DNA of 64,000 nucleotides, from contig CALGMA010000006.1 in NCBI GenBank assembly GCA_937959265.1, positions 1-64,000 on the forward strand, read 5' to 3'. The notes beneath the pieces are model-generated. The model was not told the origin of the DNA, made no database searches, and saw only the letters and a program-made list of their open reading frames with translations. The translations under genes were made by a program, and so were the position numbers. This document shows, in pieces, positions 35,165 through 44,089 of the stretch. The DNA is from an uncultured Anaerolineae bacterium (lineage in GTDB: Bacteria; Chloroflexota; Anaerolineae; J036; Brachytrichaceae). The stretch's first letter is position 1. Each line of letters opens with the position of its first letter.

Positions 35165-36397
35165 ATGACGCCTATGCCGCTTGACCGATCTCCAATGTCC
35201 GATCTCTCAGTCTCCGGTCTCTCATCGTTCACTCCCTCGCAACCTGCCGAGTGGCTGCCGGCGCGGGTCGTGCTGATGTGCGAGCCGGGCATCGAGACGC
35301 TATTTGCGATCCTACAGCCCGGCGCAGCCAACTTTTTATTCCCGTTCTCGCTGGCACAAGGGCGAGAGGAACACCGCGCCTACCGCCGTGCGCTGGAGAA
35401 CCACGGCGTGCACGTGATTGACTATCGCGAGGCATTGGCGCAAGCAACGCGCAGCCGGCTGACGCAGTGGGCGCGCGAAGCGGTGACATTCGAATACGAT
35501 GCAGCACTCACGAACGACGAGCGCGACGATGCAGCACGCCAGCTCGACGCTGCGCTGGCCGCACTCGACGTCAGCAGCCTGGTGGATGTGATCTTGCTCC
35601 GGCCGGCAATCCGCGTCGCGCGCAGCGCCGCCAGCCTGGACCCCACGACCAGATTCGCGGCGCAGTTCACACTCACCCCGCCCAGCCCATACTACACGCG
35701 CGACCCGCTCATCACCACGCGCGAGGGCGTGGTGATCACGCGCCTGAAGCTGAACCAACGCGCGCCGGAGAACGACATCGCCGCCTATGTGCTCGAGTCG
35801 CTCGGCATCGCACCGCGGTACCGCGTCCAGCCGCCCGGCACGCTTGAAGGCGGCGACTTCATCCCCTGCGGCGACTTCGTACTACAAGGTCAAGGGTTAC
35901 TGACCAACGAGGACGGCGTGCGCCAGTGCCTCGCGCATCGCGTTTACGGCTATGTCGAGGTGGCCGTGGTCGAAGATCCGCGCATGGACATGGACGAGAT
36001 GCACCTCGACACTTACTTTGCCATGCTCGATCGCGACCTGGCCACCTGCGCCGAGCCACGGCTGAGCAGCGATGAGGAGCCGGCGGTAAAGGTATACGTT
36101 CCACAGGGCACACCGGACAGCTACACCTACGTCCTCACCCGCACCACGCTGTTCTCGCGCTATCTGCAAGAGAAAGGTATCCATGTCATCCCATTCAGCA
36201 AGGCCGAACAACTGGACTTCGCCGCAAACGGTTTGTTGGTCGGTCCCCGGCGGTTGATCGGTGTGACGCGCGCCGGTGAGCCGTTCGCGCAGCGGCTGCG
36301 CACGGCCGGCGTAGACGTGCAGGCCATCGCCTTCGACGCCCTCATCGGTGGATACGGCGGCCCGCACTGTTCGACGCAGGTGTTGGTGCGCGGCTGA
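35165..36397 (+). CDS. Arginine deiminase-family protein
   Basis: 410 residues from ATG 35165. The guanidino-group hydrolase fold is supported by YYTRDPLITT, GTLEGGDFI (Glu-Asp pair), MDEMHLDTYFAML (catalytic His) and the C-terminal GGYGGPHCSTQ with the nucleophilic Cys, the arrangement of arginine deiminase (citrulline plus ammonia from arginine). It lacks neighbours of an arc operon, so the substrate could also be another guanidino compound. The N-terminus (SPMSDLSVSGLSSF) is encoded by a degenerate 7-bp-period repeat, so the true start may be further in. It diverges from lexA. Confidence 0.75.
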   Translation: MTPMPLDRSPMSDLSVSGLSSFTPSQPAEWLPARVVLMCEPGIETLFAILQPGAANFLFPFSLAQGREEHRAYRRALENHGVHVIDYREALAQATRSRLTQWAREAVTFEYDAALTNDERDDAARQLDAALAALDVSSLVDVILLRPAIRVARSAASLDPTTRFAAQFTLTPPSPYYTRDPLITTREGVVITRLKLNQRAPENDIAAYVLESLGIAPRYRVQPPGTLEGGDFIPCGDFVLQGQGLLTNEDGVRQCLAHRVYGYVEVAVVEDPRMDMDEMHLDTYFAMLDRDLATCAEPRLSSDEEPAVKVYVPQGTPDSYTYVLTRTTLFSRYLQEKGIHVIPFSKAEQLDFAANGLLVGPRRLIGVTRAGEPFAQRLRTAGVDVQAIAFDALIGGYGGPHCSTQVLVRG

Positions 36398-37519
36398 TCA
36401 AGGCATCGGCGTCGGGTGCGGCCGGCGCTCACGAGGTGGCGCCCCGCCCTCGGGTGGCGGCGGAACTGGCGCAGGCGGCCCAGGAGGCGCTTCGCTGCCC
36501 GGCGGTGGAGGTGGTGGGGGAGGAGCAGGTGGCGGCACAGGGTTAGGGCGCATCGCTGCGGCGGTCTCACGGATCGCCTGCAACGTGGCGCGCACATCAT
36601 CTAGATTGGGACGCGGCTCGGCCCGCACCGTGGCGCGAATGCTCTCGACCGTCTCGCGCAACTTGGGCGGCCTGGGCAGCTCTCCCGGTGTTGCAGGGAG
36701 CGGAATCGGCGTCACCGGTACGCCGGGGACAGGTGGCCTGGGCCGCGGTTGAGGCGGCGTCGGGATGGCGGTCGGCTGATCCACCGCCGGCGTGGTAGCA
36801 GGTGGCAGCGGCGACTCGAGCGGCGGGAGCGTAGCAACCATCGGCGTGGAAACGGTTGGCGTCGGGAGCGGCGTCGCCGAGGGCGGCAACAGCGTTGGCG
36901 TCGAACCAGGTGCGGGCGCGGCCGGCTGTGACTCGGGTACATCTTTGGGCGGCTGAATAGCGCTGCGGGCACGCTCGGCTCGATCCTGGAGTTGTTGCAG
37001 CGCCGCCGTCGCGTCGGGATCCATGTCGCCGATGCTCGCCGCGATCTCTGCAGCCTGATTCACCTGTCGCTCCAATCGCAGGATGACGCTGCGCGACGCT
37101 GCCTGATCCAATGCAGCCGTCTGTAGCTCGTCCAGCCGGCGGTTCGAAAATTCGATCAACAGGCCCAGTTGCGCGCGTTCGTCAAGGGTCAACGCGAGCC
37201 GGGCTTCCTCACTCAGCAATTTCACCGGGTAGAGCGCATCGCTGGGCCGGCTGGCCTGGGCGGCCAGTGTCACGGGGATGCTGCTGAAGAGCAGCGCACT
37301 GATGGCTGCGAGAGACAGCCGCAACAGCCGCCGGCGCTTGGATCGAGCCGTCGCGTGCCTAGATACGAGCTGGTTTGCCCGCGCCGTTTGGGCGTAGGCG
37401 AGGAACGCCGCCCGGCCGTGCTCGACGGCGCGCGGATCGCGCGGCGGGACGTAGGCCAGCTTCTCCAACGCGCTTCCCAGCGCGGAGTCGAAGGGATCGA
37501 GCATGTCCGACGCACTCAT
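36398..37519 (-). CDS. DUF5667 membrane protein with proline-rich tail (anti-sigma-like)
   Basis: 373 residues. Residues 1-65 are cytosolic and basic at the end (RSKRRRLLRLS), followed by one membrane segment (LAAISALLFSSIPVTLAAQA). DUF5667 follows: PSDALYPVKLLSEEARLALT and RAQLGLLIEFSNRRLDELQT, helical up to ~185. The last ~185 residues are Pro/Thr-rich and finally almost pure Pro-Gly. Its ATG overlaps the stop of the ECF sigma factor gene by four bases, which in Chloroflexota and Actinobacteria usually marks the sigma factor's membrane partner. It probably senses or controls an envelope signal; no zinc-binding anti-sigma motif is seen. Confidence 0.72.
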   Translation of the reverse strand: MSASDMLDPFDSALGSALEKLAYVPPRDPRAVEHGRAAFLAYAQTARANQLVSRHATARSKRRRLLRLSLAAISALLFSSIPVTLAAQASRPSDALYPVKLLSEEARLALTLDERAQLGLLIEFSNRRLDELQTAALDQAASRSVILRLERQVNQAAEIAASIGDMDPDATAALQQLQDRAERARSAIQPPKDVPESQPAAPAPGSTPTLLPPSATPLPTPTVSTPMVATLPPLESPLPPATTPAVDQPTAIPTPPQPRPRPPVPGVPVTPIPLPATPGELPRPPKLRETVESIRATVRAEPRPNLDDVRATLQAIRETAAAMRPNPVPPPAPPPPPPPPGSEAPPGPPAPVPPPPEGGAPPRERRPHPTPMP

Positions 37520-38100
37520 GAAGATTGCACCCCCACATCGTCGGCGACGACGCGAACCAGTTCGCGGCGCAGCGCTGCGAGCGCGCGATGCTGCAGCGAC
37601 TTGACCGCGCCGACCGGCTTTCCAATCGCGGCTGCCACTTCCTCGTTGCTCAGACCCTCGTAATACTTGAGCACGATCACCTGTCGTTGATCGGCCGTCA
37701 AGCGCATCAACGCCGCGCGCACGTGTTGGGCCTCGATTTGGCTGGAGACGACCTGTAGCGGCGGTGCTTCATCTGGTGCGAGAACGCCGTCAGCTTCGGC
37801 ATCAGTCAGTTCGTCGAGCGAGACGTTCAGGCGGTCGGCGCTGCGATAGTGATCGGTGATCCAGTTGTGGGCGATGCGATACAGGTAAGCCTGCAGAAAT
37901 CGGATGGGCCCGCCGCCAGTCTTGAGGGCATCTATCAACCGGGCGAATGTGTCTGTGACGCAATCTTCTGCCATGGTGGCATCGCCGAGCAAGCGCATAG
38001 CGTAGCGATAGATCGCCGAGCTGAAGGCGTCATACACCTCCGCCAGCGCAGCTGGGTCGAACGCGCGAAGGCGTTCGAGCAACGACTGCTCATCCGCCAT
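37516..38100 (-). CDS. ECF-type RNA polymerase sigma factor
   Basis: 194 residues from ATG 38100. Region 2 includes YDAFSSAIYRYAMRLLGDAT and AEDCVTDTFARLIDAL with RFLQAYLYRIAHNWITDHYR. Region 4 includes LMRLTADQRQVIVLKYYEGL, SNEEVAAAIGKPVGAVKSLQ and HRALAALRREL. It would direct transcription in response to an envelope signal together with the DUF5667 protein. The divergent exported protein at 38330 is a natural candidate target. An earlier start at 38484 lies in divergent upstream DNA and is not supported. Confidence 0.88.
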   Translation of the reverse strand: MADEQSLLERLRAFDPAALAEVYDAFSSAIYRYAMRLLGDATMAEDCVTDTFARLIDALKTGGGPIRFLQAYLYRIAHNWITDHYRSADRLNVSLDELTDAEADGVLAPDEAPPLQVVSSQIEAQHVRAALMRLTADQRQVIVLKYYEGLSNEEVAAAIGKPVGAVKSLQHRALAALRRELVRVVADDVGVQSS

Positions 38101-38285
38101 GCTGCTCACCGGATCAGACGGGATTGTCGTTGTGCAGATACGGGCCTGCCTGACGCACACTGCGCCGAGTGCGATGTCGCGGGCGTCACGAAGCCGACGT
38201 ATCCCCTCGTATCCGAAACGTAGGGCGGGTCGGGCGTATCTGAGCGCAGCCCCCTTCGTCGTAGCCGGCGAGAGGACCTGCCGAC

Positions 38286-38303
38286 CGGCCCACGCTTGGG
38301 CCG
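38286..38303. promoter_or_regulatory. Palindrome between sigma factor and surface-protein genes
   Basis: CGGCCCA (38286-38292) and TGGGCCG (38297-38303) are exact complements around a 4-base centre, 27 bases before the plus-strand start codon. It could be an operator or an mRNA hairpin upstream of the Shine-Dalgarno GAGGAG (38315-38320). Confidence 0.35.
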
Positions 38304-38329
38304 CCGAGCACACACGAGGAGTATGGACT

Positions 38330-40291
38330 ATGAACACTCGAAAACGTCTCGTTCGAGCTGCCAGCCTGGTGGCCGCCGCCGTGTTGGTCATGGGCGCAGC
38401 ATGGACGGCACCATCCACGATTGCAGCGCAGACACCGGCAAGTTCGCTGTCCAGCCTGCCCCCCTTTCCACCAAAGCCGCCCAAGCCGATGCCGCCTGCT
38501 CCGCGCGTCGTATCGCTGAAGAAGACGGCCGAGGTGAAGCCGAACCTCGGACCAGGTGACGCGTTCGACTACGCGCTGACCGTGCACAACAACTCTGACA
38601 ACGTCGCGCAAGCTGTGCTATCCGATACGCTGCCGGCTGAGACCGAGCTGATCGGCGCGCCGACGGTAATTGTGGTCACACCGAGCGCCGACCCGTCGAA
38701 CGCGACCTTCGATCCGACCATCGGCCCGCGTGGCACGGTGCGTTGGGAAGGCACACTCACGGCCGGCGCCAAGATAAGAGTAGTTTTCAAGGTCAGGTTG
38801 CTGAATTGTCCACAGCCCGGCCAACTCCCCTTCATCGGCTGGGATCGCAGCGTGAAGAACGTCGCGATGCTGCAGGTGGGGAATGGGCGAAGCGTTGCCA
38901 CGTATGCGTTCGTCGCTGGCGGCTGCCGCGGCAATCCACCGCCGCCGCCGCAGCCAGAGCCTACGCCCGTGCCCGGCGCCGACGTCGCCGTGAAGAAACT
39001 CGCGCGCCTGCACGCCGATCGCGACCTGCCCGAACGCGGCTGGCAGGCAAGCTGGCTGGTGACGTACGGCAATCGAGGCGATCAGACCGCTCAGAATGTG
39101 AGCGCGGTGGACACACCCAGCACCAATCAGACGCTCACCTCCGTGCGCAGCGCACCGCCCATCACACCGACGCGCGAGGGCGACTCATTCGTCTTTCCGA
39201 TTGGGGATTTGCCCAGCTTGAAGGGAGGCGCCATCATGCTGCGGACAGCCATCAGCTTCAGCGCGCCAGCCGGCACCGTGCTGACCAACGCGGTCAGCAT
39301 CACGGCCACCCATGACGTTAGCCCAGCGAACAATTCGGACGTGGTGACGCTGACGTTGCCACATTTGCCGCCTATCATCACCTATCCCGTGTCCGGCGCA
39401 ACATGCACCGGAACGATCACGATCACAGGCAAGGCACAGAGCAGCTCCGCAGTGGCGATCTACGTTGGTGATACGCAGCTCGGCTCGACCACCACCGACG
39501 CCAATGGCGACTGGTCGTTCGCCGTAAACTTAGAAGAGGGATTCCACGTGATCCAAGCCGAGACCAGGGACGCGAACGGCAACCCGAAGCGCTCCAAGCC
39601 GGTGCTGCTCAAGGTGGATCCTTCGCTCACCTGGGATCCGATCAGCCTGAAGTTCATCGGCCCTGGCGGCAACGTGCGCCATCACCCGCGTCATTGGTCG
39701 GGCTGGTTCGATGAATGGGGCTGGTATGTGCGGCTGGCACCGAGCACGACCTACACGGTGAGCGTGCGGGTGTGTTGTGCCGACTTGACTGCTGCAGTAA
39801 CGCTCACCGTGCCGGGGAGCGGCGTCGTAACCCTCACCGACCCGGACAGCGACCGGACGTTCACCGGCGTGTTCACCACCGGCGACGTGCGCTCAATGGT
39901 GCGCGAGCTGATGAAGCTGTGTGTGACGTGCGATGGCGAGACAAATTGCGCGTTTGGCCGGATCGTGCCGATCCCTGCCCGCGCGCGTGACCACGTCGTC
40001 GTCATCACTGCCGAGGGCTTCAGCCCATCGCGCCTGCGCGTCCGGTCTGGCGAAGTGGTCGAGTTCGTCAACATGGATGAGACTGCGCGTTCGATCGGCA
40101 CGGTGCCCAACTTGCCGAACATGCTGGCAGGTGAGCTACAAGCACAGAACTTCGATGCAGTGTATTTAGATGTGGGTGAAAGTCACGTCGTCGAGGTAAA
40201 CGGCGCGATGACTTATTACGATGTGCAGAACGGCCAATACAGCGCCTCCATCAGCGTCGGCGGCGTATATCTGCCAATCGTCGGGCGGTAG
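38330..40291 (+). CDS. Secreted DUF11/Ig repeat protein with degenerate cupredoxin domain
   Basis: 653 residues from ATG 38330, 9 bases after GAGGAG. A signal peptide (RKRLVRAASLVAAAVLVMGA) precedes a Pro-rich segment. Two DUF11-like domains follow (SLKKTAEVKPNLGPGDAFDY; ADVAVKKLARLHADRDLPER), then a Big-type Ig fold (ITITGKAQSSSAVAIYVGDT). Residues ~555-645 are cupredoxin-like (VVVITAEGFSPSRLRVRSGE), but the copper ligands are replaced: DETARSIGT lacks the His and YYDVQNGQYSASI lacks Cys, His and Met. The chain ends in VYLPIVGR. It is probably a surface or envelope protein under the divergent ECF sigma factor's control. Confidence 0.8.
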   Translation: MNTRKRLVRAASLVAAAVLVMGAAWTAPSTIAAQTPASSLSSLPPFPPKPPKPMPPAPRVVSLKKTAEVKPNLGPGDAFDYALTVHNNSDNVAQAVLSDTLPAETELIGAPTVIVVTPSADPSNATFDPTIGPRGTVRWEGTLTAGAKIRVVFKVRLLNCPQPGQLPFIGWDRSVKNVAMLQVGNGRSVATYAFVAGGCRGNPPPPPQPEPTPVPGADVAVKKLARLHADRDLPERGWQASWLVTYGNRGDQTAQNVSAVDTPSTNQTLTSVRSAPPITPTREGDSFVFPIGDLPSLKGGAIMLRTAISFSAPAGTVLTNAVSITATHDVSPANNSDVVTLTLPHLPPIITYPVSGATCTGTITITGKAQSSSAVAIYVGDTQLGSTTTDANGDWSFAVNLEEGFHVIQAETRDANGNPKRSKPVLLKVDPSLTWDPISLKFIGPGGNVRHHPRHWSGWFDEWGWYVRLAPSTTYTVSVRVCCADLTAAVTLTVPGSGVVTLTDPDSDRTFTGVFTTGDVRSMVRELMKLCVTCDGETNCAFGRIVPIPARARDHVVVITAEGFSPSRLRVRSGEVVEFVNMDETARSIGTVPNLPNMLAGELQAQNFDAVYLDVGESHVVEVNGAMTYYDVQNGQYSASISVGGVYLPIVGR

Positions 40292-40305
40292 CCTCCCCCT
40301 TCTGC

Positions 40306-40340
40306 TCCGCGAGGCCTCGGCGGCGTGCCGAGGCCTCGCG
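40306..40340. terminator. Strong hairpin between convergent genes
   Basis: Arms CCGCGAGGCCTCGGC (40306-40320) and the exact complement (40326-40340) form a 15-bp GC-rich stem with a GGCGT loop. It lies 15 bases after the plus-strand stop and 59 bases beyond the minus-strand stop at 40399. There is no T-run, so it is either a hairpin-only terminator or a repeat. Confidence 0.6.
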
Positions 40341-40398
40341 GATGATCCGGACAAATGCTCGTAAGAATTGCACAAATACTCGTTGTAAGTGCTCGAAA

Positions 40399-41589
40399 TC
40401 ATCCAGATCGTTCTTCAGCATCGGATACACATCGTCGCATGGCCTGCGCCAGCCGCACAGCCGCTGTTTCGAGCTGCGCCGGCGAATAGAGCGTGAAGGC
40501 CAGCCGCAGCGCATCATCGCCGTTGCGGCTATCGCAGAAGAACCGGCGACCCGGCACGAATGACATTCCCGCTGCCTCGGCAACCGGCAGCAGCGCTTCC
40601 GATGACATACCCGCAGGCAGGCGCACCCACACGAAGAACCCACCTGCCGGCATGCGCGCCTGCCAGCCTGCCGGCAGATGCGCCGCCAAGGCGCTCATCA
40701 GCGCATCGCGCCGCGCGCGATAGGCCTCTCTAAACCGCGCGACCTGTGGTTCAAACGCACCATCCTCACAATAGGCGGCGACGGTCATCGCCGCGAGCTG
40801 GTTCGGCCCGCCGCCGCTGTCCATCACGCCGCAGGTGCGAATGCGCGCGATCAAATCGCGCCCGGCGGTGATCCATCCGACGCGCATCCCGGGCGCAAGG
40901 CTCTTGGAGAACGATCCCAGCCGCGCCACGACGCCTGACGGCGCAATGTGCCACAACGACGGCGGCGCCTCGCCGTCGTAGGACAGCTCGCGGTAAGCAT
41001 CGTCCTCGACGATCAAGATGCGCTCGTGCTCGGCCAACGCAACGACCGCTCGGCGCACATCGTCGCTCCAGCACAAACCGGTCGGATTGTTGAACGTGGG
41101 CACGCTGTAGAGCAGGCTGGGCCGTTCACCCTGGCGTTTCAGGGAAGCGATCAATTCGCTCAGCGCAGCAGGGTCAGGGCCGCCAGGACCACCGGGAATG
41201 GCAATCAGCTTCAGCGGCCGGTCGCGCAAGATGCGCACGGCGAGGTGATACGTGGGCGATTCGACCAGCACAACGTCACCCGGCTGTGTGCACAGCGTAA
41301 CGAGCTGGTCGAGCGCATGCGAGATGCCGCTGGTGATGGCAGTTTCGTCCGCGTCCGGCATGCGTCCCTCGCGCTGCGCGATGCAATGACGCAACCAATC
41401 TACAAGTGGCCCCGGCCCGGTCGCATAGCCATAGCCCAGCGCGTGTGCGCCATAGCGCACGATCGCTCGAGCGCTTGCGTGCCGGATCGCATCCACCGGC
41501 AACAGTGCCGGATCGGGATGACCTAAACCAAGGTCCACTATGCCTGGTCGCAGCGTCGCGTGCAAATCGGAAAGGTGATGCGCCGTCAC
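40399..41589 (-). CDS. PLP-dependent aminotransferase (class I/II, LysN/MocR-like)
   Basis: 396 residues from GTG 41589. Fold type I motifs: ITSGISHALDQLVTLC, VESPTYHLAVRIL, SVPTFNNPTGLCWSDDVRR, VEDDAYRELSY (Asp binding the pyridine N), SFSKSLAPGMRVGWI (Schiff-base Lys) and LAFTLYSP for the substrate Arg region. It resembles 2-aminoadipate/aromatic aminotransferases and the catalytic half of MocR regulators, but has no HTH domain. The amino donor is unknown. TACATT (41598-41603) lies 8 bases before the GTG, implying a leaderless mRNA; the TTG at 41598 would lie inside this -10. Confidence 0.8.
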   Translation of the reverse strand: MTAHHLSDLHATLRPGIVDLGLGHPDPALLPVDAIRHASARAIVRYGAHALGYGYATGPGPLVDWLRHCIAQREGRMPDADETAITSGISHALDQLVTLCTQPGDVVLVESPTYHLAVRILRDRPLKLIAIPGGPGGPDPAALSELIASLKRQGERPSLLYSVPTFNNPTGLCWSDDVRRAVVALAEHERILIVEDDAYRELSYDGEAPPSLWHIAPSGVVARLGSFSKSLAPGMRVGWITAGRDLIARIRTCGVMDSGGGPNQLAAMTVAAYCEDGAFEPQVARFREAYRARRDALMSALAAHLPAGWQARMPAGGFFVWVRLPAGMSSEALLPVAEAAGMSFVPGRRFFCDSRNGDDALRLAFTLYSPAQLETAAVRLAQAMRRCVSDAEERSG

Positions 41590-41657
41590 GGGACACAAAT
41601 GTAGCCGAGGCGCGGAAAAGTATGAAGCGCGGACGCAACTGCCGCGCTTCGTTTCGA

Positions 41658-41731
41658 TGGGAGCGACAAGACTCGAACTTGTGACCTTTGCGATGTCAAC
41701 GCAACGCTCTAACCAACTGAGCTACGCCCCC
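41658..41731 (-). tRNA. tRNA-Val(GAC)
   Basis: A 74-base cloverleaf on the minus strand. The acceptor GGGGGCG (41725-41731) pairs with CGCTCCC (one G.U) with A as discriminator. D-arm AGCTCAGTTGGTTAGAGC, anticodon stem TTGCG/CGCAA with anticodon GAC (complement of 41695-41697), and T-arm with AGTTCGAGTC are all present. No CCA is encoded. Confidence 0.94.
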
Positions 41732-41815
41732 CAGTTGGCGTAATTATAAACCAACGCGTCGAACACGAGTACCCTGATTTAGACTCCCAGCAACCGGCGG
41801 AGTAGGGCAGCAGTA

Positions 41816-42547
41816 TTACACCAGCTTCTCTAACTGCCTCACCACTGCGTTGAAGTCCTTGGTATACGGCGCGAGTAAGTCGAGCGGCTCGCCCGTGACC
41901 GGATGCGTTAGCTTCAGCCGGCGCGCGTGCAGCGCCGTCCGCCCGATCAAGGGAATCTCCTCGGCGCTGTTCGCGCGATAGTCGCGCTTCAGTTGTGAAA
42001 GGAAGATCGGTTTGCCGTCGCCATACAGGTCATCCGCGGCGATCGGATGGCCGAGTAGCGCTGCGTGCACCCGAATCTGATGCGTGCGGCCGGTCTCCGG
42101 CATGGCTTCGACCAACACGTAGCGCTTCAGGCGCTGCAATACGCGAAAGTGCGTCACCGACGGCTTGCCGCGCACAGCATCGACGACCGTGCGATGGCGA
42201 CGATCACCATCTACGAGTAATGGCGCGTCGGCAGTGCGTTCCGTCCATGCGGGATTGCCCACGAGGAGCGCATGGTAGATCTTCGTCACATCGCGCCCTT
42301 CGAACTGCTCGCTGAGCGCGCGATGGGCAACCTCGTTTCGCGCGAAGACGATGACGCCGCTGGTATTGCGGTCGAGGCGATGCACCAGCCACAGCCGGCC
42401 AAAGCGCGCCTCCAGCAGCGCATACAAATCCGGCTCATCGGGACGCGCAGCATCGTGCGCGGTGGTGACGCCGGCAGGTTTGTTGACGGCGACGAGATGA
42501 TCGTCTGCGTACAGGACGTCTATCCGGTGAGAGCGAAGCGATTTCAT
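41816..42547 (-). CDS. RluA-family pseudouridine synthase
   Basis: 243 residues from ATG 42547, which overlaps the plsY stop by four bases. The catalytic motif is LVHRLDRNTSGVIVFAR (Asp in HRLDRxTSG), preceded by VAVNKPAGVTTAH and followed by PETGRTHQIRVHAALLGHPI and GRTALHARRLKLTHP. It isomerises uridine in rRNA or tRNA; no S4 domain is present, so it is of the RluA/RluC-short or TruC type. The frame extends upstream through plsY only as an out-of-frame overlap. Confidence 0.88.
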   Translation of the reverse strand: MKSLRSHRIDVLYADDHLVAVNKPAGVTTAHDAARPDEPDLYALLEARFGRLWLVHRLDRNTSGVIVFARNEVAHRALSEQFEGRDVTKIYHALLVGNPAWTERTADAPLLVDGDRRHRTVVDAVRGKPSVTHFRVLQRLKRYVLVEAMPETGRTHQIRVHAALLGHPIAADDLYGDGKPIFLSQLKRDYRANSAEEIPLIGRTALHARRLKLTHPVTGEPLDLLAPYTKDFNAVVRQLEKLV

Positions 42548-43206
42548 TGCTGCGCCGTGGACGAGCTGGACTGCGCCGGGCGGGGGCGCTTGAACCACGA
42601 CACGCGCTTCTCCGTGCCGGCGCGCAGGCGTTCGATGTTCGGGCGGAGGGCGATCAGGATCAGCCCGAGCACACCCCAACCGTAGGCAGCGTAAGACCAG
42701 TATGTCGCGCCCAGAACTGCGCCGACGGTGTTGGCGATGGCGACGGTCAACCCGGCCAGCATCGAAGCGATCGAAGCATACCCGCCGACGAAAAGCATGA
42801 GCGAACCGAGCACGAACGCAGGCACGCCGCCCCATGGCCAGATCGCGATGCTGGTGCCGACGGCAGTCGCACCGCCTGCGCCGCCACGAAAGTTGAGGAA
42901 GCACGACGCATTGTGACCGAGCACTACACCGAAGCCGGCCAGCGCCTCAGCCCAACCTGCCGTATCCACAACGAAGTGGCGCACGATGAGCACAGCGACC
43001 ACGCCTTTCAACACGTCGAGGATGGCCGTCGCTAAGCCCGGCACGACGCCCGCTGCGCGAAATACGTTCGTGCCGCCGGTGCGGCCGCTCCCAAACTCGC
43101 GCACATCTATGCCTTTGACCAGTTTGACGATAATCCAGCCGAATGGGATCGAGCCGATCAAATAACCGGCTACGCCACACGCGATGCTGATCCAGAACGC
43201 GCTCAT
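42544..43206 (-). CDS. plsY: Glycerol-3-phosphate acyltransferase PlsY
   Basis: 220 residues with five membrane helices. It transfers the acyl group from acyl-phosphate to glycerol-3-phosphate, the first step of phospholipid synthesis. The conserved cytosolic loops are visible: SGRTGGTNVFRAAG (motif 1; Thr in place of the usual Asn/Ala at GxTN), LGHNASCFLNFRGGAGGATAVG (motif 2) and a final basic loop LRPNIERLRAGTEKR (motif 3). AGGAG lies 3 bases before ATG 43206. It is coupled to the pseudouridine synthase. Confidence 0.92.
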   Translation of the reverse strand: MSAFWISIACGVAGYLIGSIPFGWIIVKLVKGIDVREFGSGRTGGTNVFRAAGVVPGLATAILDVLKGVVAVLIVRHFVVDTAGWAEALAGFGVVLGHNASCFLNFRGGAGGATAVGTSIAIWPWGGVPAFVLGSLMLFVGGYASIASMLAGLTVAIANTVGAVLGATYWSYAAYGWGVLGLILIALRPNIERLRAGTEKRVSWFKRPRPAQSSSSTAQQ

Positions 43207-43241
43207 GACTCCTGATTTCGTGATATGGTAACACCGATGCG

Positions 43242-43290
43242 CGAAATGCGACGCACACGCCTATGCATTTCGTCGCGCGCCGGATAGAAT
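43242..43290 (+). promoter_or_regulatory. Candidate operator and -10 of the DtxR-family gene
   Basis: CGAAATGC (43242-43249) and GCATTTCG (43265-43272) form an interrupted inverted repeat over the -35 region. TAGAAT (43285-43290) lies 5 bases before ATG 43296, so the transcript should be leaderless. The palindrome is a reasonable autoregulatory site for the metalloregulator or for the divergent plsY. Confidence 0.45.
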
Positions 43291-43295
43291 AAGCG

Positions 43296-43952
43296 ATGCT
43301 CTCTGAATCCGTCCAGGACTATCTGAAGGCGATCTACAGTCTGCGCCACGAGAACGAGCGCGCCACGACGAATGCGCTTGCGGCCCGGCTGAACGTGACG
43401 GCTGCTTCCGTCACCGGCATGCTCAAGAAGCTGGCCGAGCTGAAGCTAGTGCTCTACGAACCATACCAGGGCGCAACGCTTACACCTGCAGGCGAGAAGA
43501 TCGCGCTGGAGGTGATTCGCCACCATCGGCTGATCGAGCTGTATCTGACCGAAGCGATGGGCTATTCATGGGACCAGGTGCATGCCGAAGCCGACCGGCT
43601 GGAGCACGCCATCAGTGAGGAATTTGAGGATCGCATCTCGACTTTGCTCGGCCATCCTACTGTGGACCCGCATGGCGATCCCATCCCGACCAAAGACGGC
43701 GAAATCGCAACAAGCTCGCGAGACACGCTGGACACCGTCGCGGAGGGCAGCAGGGTGCGCATCGAGCGCGTGCGCGATGAAGATCCCGCGCTGCTGCGCG
43801 AAGTGGCCGACCTGGGGCTCACGCCGCAGACCGTCGTCACCATCGGCAGCCGGAAGGACGGCGCCTCGCTCACCGTGTATCTCGCCGACGGCCAATCCCG
43901 CTGCATCAGCGCCAGGATCGCTCGAAACATCTTCATCATAGACGCACCCTAA
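43296..43952 (+). CDS. DtxR/MntR-family metal-dependent repressor
   Basis: 218 residues. The N-terminal winged helix (SESVQDYLKAIYSLRHENER, LAARLNVTAASVTGMLKKLA) is followed by the dimerisation/metal-binding domain (HHRLIELYLTEAMGYSWDQV, EADRLEHAISEEFEDRISTL, GHPTVDPHGDPIP) and a C-terminal FeoA/SH3 domain (IERVRDEDPALLREVADLGL...GQSRCISARIARNIFI). This three-domain layout is that of IdeR/DtxR iron-type or larger MntR proteins that repress uptake genes when Fe2+ or Mn2+ is high. No metal transporter is adjacent; TRAP genes follow 137 bases later. Confidence 0.9.
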   Translation: MLSESVQDYLKAIYSLRHENERATTNALAARLNVTAASVTGMLKKLAELKLVLYEPYQGATLTPAGEKIALEVIRHHRLIELYLTEAMGYSWDQVHAEADRLEHAISEEFEDRISTLLGHPTVDPHGDPIPTKDGEIATSSRDTLDTVAEGSRVRIERVRDEDPALLREVADLGLTPQTVVTIGSRKDGASLTVYLADGQSRCISARIARNIFIIDAP

Positions 43953-44089
43953 AGCATTTCTGCCGCATCGAAATTGACAAATTCGCCACGATAGATACCA
44001 TGCGCGCCAATGCGTCTGCGAACGTCGCGAGCTTCGATGCTGCTGCAAGTGGGCAGGCTGTAATTGAATGATTCGAGGAGGGCAGGACA

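Noticed and set aside
36416-36950. Glycine/arginine-rich plus-strand ORFs opposite the DUF5667 protein
   Set aside because: Reverse reading of the Pro-rich tail; artefact.
41598-41816. Selenocysteine or other special tRNA near 41658
   Set aside because: The cloverleaf is standard length with anticodon GAC; it is tRNA-Val.
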